Shown here in pieces: positions 25,384 through 28,736 of a stretch of 28,736 bases of DNA. Each line of letters opens with the position of its first letter. Within the stretch, counting starts at the first letter, position 1. The DNA is taken from the NCBI GenBank assembly GCA_024278415.1, contig JAJRTI010000134.1, positions 1 through 28,736 on the forward strand, in the 5' to 3' direction. The stretch comes from Planctomycetota bacterium (GTDB taxonomy: Bacteria; Planctomycetota; Brocadiia; JAJRTI01). The position numbers and the translations under genes were made by a program. The notes beneath the pieces are model-generated. The model was given only the letters and a program-made list of their open reading frames with translations. It was not told the origin of the DNA and did no database searches.

Positions 25384-25500
25384 GGGGCGCGACGTGAGGG
25401 CCTTTTCGTAACGCGGGGCCGAGGTGCTCGTAGTCTGTACGGCTGGAGGAGAGTTTATGAACCCACGCTCAGGGCCAGTTCAACGGAAGGAGAGGTCACC

Positions 25501-25842
25501 ATGTACCTCAGGATCCACGTTGGTGTACTGGTCGCATGTTCGCTCGTCGTGGGCGCGGTCATTGGCGCGGCGACGGTTGGCGATGCGATGGCCGGCAGCG
25601 AAGGAACGGCGCGGCACGTGGTCGCGCTCGCAGGCGAGAAGAACGGCACGGACCAAGCGCTCTATATTGTGGACACACTGGAGCAGACGGTCGTTGTGTA
25701 CGAGTACTCCCTCGGCCGGGGCGGGCTCCACCTGTCTGCCGCGCGGTCGTTCAAGTACGACAAGAAGCTCGAAGATTTCGACATCTCGCGGGTCGGTGGG
25801 AAATCCCTGCGGGTGGCCCAAGTGAAGGCGCTTGTGCATTAG
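25501..25842 (+). CDS. Small exported protein, 113 aa, unknown function
   Basis: 113 residues with a very good ribosome site (GGAAGGAGAGG just before the ATG). Residues 7-31 (VGVLVACSLVVGAVIGAATV) form a signal peptide or anchor. The mature part reads RHVVALAGEKNGTDQALYIVDTLEQTVVVYEYS and ends KALVH. I recognise it as similar to small exported proteins common in planctomycete-type genomes that read like '..YVAVTGE....LYLIDT....LAVY..', i.e. a two- to four-strand beta unit; none has a known role. It stands 117 bp after the membrane protein gene and 127 bp before the His-rich gene, with its own ribosome site. Confidence 0.75.
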   Translation: MYLRIHVGVLVACSLVVGAVIGAATVGDAMAGSEGTARHVVALAGEKNGTDQALYIVDTLEQTVVVYEYSLGRGGLHLSAARSFKYDKKLEDFDISRVGGKSLRVAQVKALVH

Positions 25843-25908
25843 CGCACTTGCGGACTGCGACTGGGGTGACAGCGCTGGTGTCAACTTGGTAGTATGGTCG
25901 GATTATTG

Positions 25909-25948
25909 CGCTGCGGGATCTATGACTCGTGTCGGCGGTCCCGCAGCG
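25909..25948. promoter_or_regulatory. Perfect 10-bp inverted repeat before the His-rich membrane protein
   Basis: CGCTGCGGGA (25909-25918) pairs exactly with TCCCGCAGCG (25939-25948) across a 20-base spacer, ending 21 bases before the ATG at 25970. A smaller dyad, TGACA..TGTCA around AGCGCT, lies just upstream (25867-25883). As RNA the large one would form a hairpin in the leader; as DNA the arms could be an operator. No T-tract follows, so it is unlikely to be a simple terminator. Confidence 0.5.
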
Positions 25949-25969
25949 GTCTGACCCTATACGGATGCC

Positions 25970-26806
25970 ATGAAGCATCAGCACGAGCACGTGCTGCGGG
26001 AGATGCAGGAGCACCTCCCGTTCAGCATTTTTTTCACCGCGGCCGGGATTGTTATCGCCGCGCTGCTGACGTACCGCAATCTTGCCAGCGGCGTGGAGCC
26101 CGTGCCGGCGCACTTGTGCCGCCACGCGGCCGATCACGCGGCTGAACAGGCGGGGCAGAACGCGCGCGAAGGAGCCCCCCAACACGGGCCCGATGGCGCG
26201 GCCGCGTCCGCCGCGGGGCAGGCGCGCGTCGAGGGGGCGTCGCGTATGCTCTTCCACGTGCTCCATCCCATCCACGTGCTGCTCAGCGCCATGGCTACGA
26301 CCGCCATGTTCTGGCGTTACGATCGCCGCGTCTGGCGTGCGATCCTGACGGGCTTCGTGGGCGCGGTGGGCGTGTGCGGGCTGAGCGACGTCTTCTTTCC
26401 CTATTTGTGCGGCCGCCTTCTGAACGCGACGCACATGCACTTCCATTGGTGCCTTATCGAGCACCCGCGGCTTGTGTTGCCGTTCGTGGCCGTGGGCATC
26501 CTCTGTGGGTTCATGGCCGCGACGTCCGTAAACCGGAGCACGGTGTATTCCCATTCGGCTCACGTGCTCGTGAGTTGCATCGCGTCGCTCTTCTACCTCA
26601 TCTCGTTTGGCGTGCCCGATTGGTTCTCTGAGGAGAAGCTGCCCTACACGTTCGCTATTGTCGTGCTGTGCGTGACCGTGCCGTGCTGCCTGAGCGACAT
26701 CCTGTTCCCCGCGTTCGTTGCGGACGCATCGGGCCACTCAGGCCATGACCATGGATTGTGCGCCTGCCCCAGTTCGGACCATGCCTCTCCACCCGCCCCC
26801 GAGTAG
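25970..26806 (+). CDS. His-rich polytopic membrane protein, candidate metal handling
   Basis: 278 residues. The N-terminus MKHQHEH and the tail HSGHDHGLCACPSSDH are His/Cys-rich, and a soluble loop (about 40-90) holds HLCRHAADH. About six membrane helices: near 18-36, 97-116, 124-142, 168-185, 195-213 and 227-246. A motif occurs twice in the membrane: CGLSDVFFP (136-144) and CLSDILFP (240-247), indicating an internal repeat with an acidic residue conserved in each half. Between them, THMHFHW (154-160) adds more potential ligands. I have a memory of similar hypothetical proteins in anaerobes, none with known function. Transition-metal transport or sensing is an inference from ligand clusters and the internal repeat. 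The ribosome site is weak. An inverted repeat lies in the leader. Confidence 0.75.
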   Translation: MKHQHEHVLREMQEHLPFSIFFTAAGIVIAALLTYRNLASGVEPVPAHLCRHAADHAAEQAGQNAREGAPQHGPDGAAASAAGQARVEGASRMLFHVLHPIHVLLSAMATTAMFWRYDRRVWRAILTGFVGAVGVCGLSDVFFPYLCGRLLNATHMHFHWCLIEHPRLVLPFVAVGILCGFMAATSVNRSTVYSHSAHVLVSCIASLFYLISFGVPDWFSEEKLPYTFAIVVLCVTVPCCLSDILFPAFVADASGHSGHDHGLCACPSSDHASPPAPE

Positions 26807-27016
26807 GATTTCGCTCATGCGCTTCGCCCTTCTTGGCTGCCGATGCGGCTACATCTTGAACCTCTACAACCACGTGCAAGACGACGCGGATTCGGAACAC
26901 GCCAGCCCATGCGCAGGAGTCACACTACCCCGACGCGGGCCGGGCACGCGCAGGGCCAGCAGGTCGGGGGCTGCGGAACGTCGCGCTCTGACGAGGGCTT
27001 GGGAGTGAGCGCATCC

Positions 27017-27682
27017 ATGAAGCTTTGCACACGATGGGCTGTGATGGTCGCCGCCGGGGTGTCGGCGTGGGCTGCGTCCGGCGGCGAACCCCTCCCGGTC
27101 GAGCCATGCGTCGTTGAACTTTCGCATGACGCGGCCGCTCGGCGCGCGGCCGCGAAGATGCGTTTCAAGGCCTTGCGCCCGTTGCGGCTGCGCGTCCATC
27201 CGCCGCGAGCGGTGAGGCGCTTGCCCAAGTTCAGGCAAGCGATTCAACGGTTTGTTGTGCTGCGATTCGGCAATGCGCCCGGCAGTGCAGTCGCGTGCAT
27301 GGTGTACTGCGATGACCCGGCGAAGACCCCACGCGCCACCTTTCGCGCGTACGTCGATGCCGATCGCGACGGCGATCTGGCGAACGAACGGCCGCGGGGG
27401 ATGAGCGGCCCCATCGAGGCGCTCTATGCCGACGGCACGCGCGAGACGTACGAGTTGGCGTTCTATCCAGTCAACGCGCACGGAACCATCGGTGTGCGGT
27501 ACTACTTGAAAGCGGTGCGCATGGGCTGGGCCACGTTGGCCGGCAAAACCATGCGCGTCGTCGTGGTTGATGATGATGGCGATGGCGTCTTCTCGCGCGA
27601 TGGAAGCTCGATCTGCTTCGGGCCCTGGAGCGGGCAGAGGAGATCGATGCGGGAGACCCTAGTCCTGCCATCGGGGCCGTAA
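27017..27682 (+). CDS. Exported 221-aa protein, unknown, coupled to the TPR-thioredoxin-like gene
   Basis: 221 residues from the ATG at 27017; the frame is open further upstream but only as Arg-rich noise. GGGAG lies 11 bases upstream. A signal peptide (WAVMVAAGVSAWAASGGE, cleavage near residue 21) makes it exported. The mature part has an Arg/Ala-rich stretch (about 35-75), then a beta-rich part with AYVDADRDGDLANERP and VVVDDDGDGVFSRDGSS, two Asp-rich loops of D-x-D-x-D-G type that look like calcium-binding loops as in dockerin/EF-hand-like or thrombospondin-3-type repeats. It is followed after 3 bp by the next gene, so the pair is probably one operon. I do not recognise the family by name. 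Confidence 0.78.
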   Translation: MKLCTRWAVMVAAGVSAWAASGGEPLPVEPCVVELSHDAAARRAAAKMRFKALRPLRLRVHPPRAVRRLPKFRQAIQRFVVLRFGNAPGSAVACMVYCDDPAKTPRATFRAYVDADRDGDLANERPRGMSGPIEALYADGTRETYELAFYPVNAHGTIGVRYYLKAVRMGWATLAGKTMRVVVVDDDGDGVFSRDGSSICFGPWSGQRRSMRETLVLPSGP

Positions 27683-27685
27683 CGA

Positions 27686-28582
27686 GTGGCTTCGATCGAC
27701 GCAGCCGGCCGGCGGCTTGTCATCGAGCGAGACGTGCTGTACGAGATGGCGCAGGACATGGAACGCCTGCGCGAGGCAGGAGACGAGGAGTCGCTTCGCG
27801 CAAAGGCGGCTGCGCTGAGAGCGCGGGCCGGCAGTGATCGAGATGTGTTGCTGGCCCAGGCGAGGCGCTGGGCGCTGGAGGAACGTCACTTCTACGACGC
27901 GGCCAAGGCGCTCGCGGCCAAAGCTCTGGAGTTGAATCCGCTCTCAGGCGAGGCTTGGTACGTGCTAGGCACGATGCTGCTGCTGCGCGAGGAAAACGCG
28001 AACGCGATCACCTGCCTGGAAGCCGCGAGGGACGACGGATACGGCCGGGACCGGCCAGGCCCGCTCGCACTGGCGTTGGCCGCCGCAGGGCGCACGGACG
28101 ACGCGTGGAAGGTGCTGGCAGACGGGCTGGTCTATGGCGAGCCGGACCAGTTTACATCGTCCGCGGTCGCGCTGTTGCGCGGCCGGCCGGCGGGCTCCCA
28201 ACGCGAGCGAGCCTTGGCTCTGTGTCGCCGTGGCGCGAGGGACTGGGCCGCGCTGCCGTGGATCACGTCGTCGTCAGAAGCGCAGCGGCAGACCCTCGCG
28301 TCGAAGCGGCCGCTGTTCGTGTACTTCCACCGCGCCGACCCGACGTTTGAGAAAGCGGTATTGGGGCACCCCGAGGTCTGGCGCCGGCTGAAAGCGGACT
28401 ATGTGCTGCTGTCGGTGGACGTGGACGAGGCGCCGGATTTGGCCCACTTTTTCCACATCGATAGCACGCCCACGGTCTGCGTGTTCGACCTGAGCACGGG
28501 CGCGCCAGTCGAGACAGGGAGGCTGGGTGGCGCCGCGACTCCGCGGCAGGTGGTGGAGGGCTTGCTGGAGCGGGGGGAGTAG
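27686..28582 (+). CDS. TPR-like protein with C-terminal thioredoxin fold lacking CxxC
   Basis: 298 residues from the GTG at 27686, three bases after the upstream stop; no ATG is better placed until residue 26. The first two thirds are helical repeats of TPR type (YDAAKALAAKALELNPLSGEAWYVLGTMLLLRE is one clear unit; a longer run covers about 60-170). The last 90 residues form a thioredoxin fold: PLFVYFHRADPTFEKAVLG, YVLLSVDVDE, then STPTVCVFD with the usual cis-Pro. At the place of the CxxC there is HRADPTF, so it is not a redox enzyme in the normal sense and more likely a binding module. No signal peptide is seen, so it would stay in the cytoplasm unless the start is further upstream. A partner of the 221-aa protein is plausible from the coupling. 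Confidence 0.8.
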   Translation: MASIDAAGRRLVIERDVLYEMAQDMERLREAGDEESLRAKAAALRARAGSDRDVLLAQARRWALEERHFYDAAKALAAKALELNPLSGEAWYVLGTMLLLREENANAITCLEAARDDGYGRDRPGPLALALAAAGRTDDAWKVLADGLVYGEPDQFTSSAVALLRGRPAGSQRERALALCRRGARDWAALPWITSSSEAQRQTLASKRPLFVYFHRADPTFEKAVLGHPEVWRRLKADYVLLSVDVDEAPDLAHFFHIDSTPTVCVFDLSTGAPVETGRLGGAATPRQVVEGLLERGE

Positions 28583-28692
28583 CGGCTGGCTGCGGCCCGG
28601 CGCGTCTCGTGGTGGAAGCAAAGATGCGCTCTCGCTCCCCTTGTTACCCTTCGCCCCGCTCTCCGGTGCAGGGATGAGCGGATGAGCCGAGA

Positions 28693-28736
28693 GAGTAAGA
28701 CAAAGAGTAAGACAAAGAGTAAGACAAAGAGTAAGA
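28693..28736. repeat. 12-bp tandem repeat running off the right edge
   Basis: Unit GAGTAAGACAAA, three perfect copies plus eight bases of a fourth, stopped only by the window edge. On the plus strand an open frame from the ATG at 28682 reads the repeat as Ser-Lys-Thr-Lys, so it could be the start of a repetitive basic protein, but no ribosome site precedes it and I treat it as a minisatellite. Between the preceding gene's stop and this repeat (about 110 bp) I see nothing else. Confidence 0.85.

Noticed and set aside
25446..25459. GGAGGAGAG followed by ATG at 25457, a better-looking start than many real ones
   Set aside because: The frame it opens overlaps the 113-aa gene out of register and gives Arg/Ser/Trp-rich noise; at most a leader peptide.
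26818..27008. Short open frame (about 63 codons, starting MRFALLGCRCGYILNLYNHV) between the His-rich gene and the 221-aa gene
   Set aside because: The first 25 residues look protein-like, but there is no good ribosome site and the rest turns into Arg/Pro/Gly-rich noise; it might be a gene remnant, but I cannot support it.
1..28736. tRNA, rRNA, CRISPR array or complete insertion sequence
   Set aside because: I looked in all gaps for T-loop-like motifs, regularly spaced repeats and transposase motifs and saw none; a covariance search would be needed to exclude small RNAs.

Overview
The window (28,736 bp, GC-rich) carries about sixteen protein genes and no rRNA, tRNA or CRISPR array that I could find. 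The gene content suggests a free-living bacterium of the Planctomycetota / Lentisphaerota / Hydrogenedentota type: a DUF6259-like secreted protein, a GH42-like secreted protein, a planctomycete-style sialate O-acetylesterase, a corrinoid-type MtaA/UroD homologue with a RACo-type activator, many signal peptides, and dispersed palindromic and simple repeats. This placement rests on family resemblance only; no marker gene is present.

Region 1 (1-10439, minus strand). From right to left: serA (phosphoglycerate dehydrogenase, own promoter); a 256-bp gap with two imperfect palindromes; then a tightly packed operon of three consecutive HlyD/MacA-type periplasmic adaptors and one MacB-type ABC transporter (joints ATGA, TGATG and 8 bp); then a secreted DUF6259-like protein that runs off the left edge. 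Three different adaptors for one MacB, with no outer-membrane channel in view, is the most distinctive gene arrangement here.

Region 2 (10440-19623, plus strand). A shared, overlapping divergent promoter serves serA and an M50 site-2 protease. Next come an ~82-bp palindromic element, a 585-aa exported protein of unknown function, a 1019-aa secreted GH42-like protein, an AAA+ ATPase with a C-terminal nuclease-like DUF4143 domain, and a UroD/MtaA-like protein. The ATPase has its own strong promoter and lies between two copies of a ~44-bp direct repeat, so it looks like an inserted module.

Region 3 (19634-23348, minus strand). A RACo-type ferredoxin/ASKHA corrinoid-activation protein converges on the UroD/MtaA-like gene. 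Upstream of it is a sialate O-acetylesterase-like SGNH hydrolase that starts at TTG and has a coiled-coil insertion.

Region 4 (23349-28736, plus strand). A GT-C-like multi-pass membrane protein, a 113-aa exported protein, a His-rich polytopic membrane protein with an internal membrane repeat (candidate metal handling) preceded by a hairpin, an exported 221-aa protein coupled to a TPR-thioredoxin-fold protein lacking CxxC, and finally a 12-bp minisatellite that runs off the right edge.

Working view: the left half deals with export and envelope functions, the middle with glycan hydrolysis and corrinoid C1 chemistry, and the right half with envelope proteins. Several true starts (GTG, TTG, internal ATG) differ from the longest open frame; reasons are given per gene.
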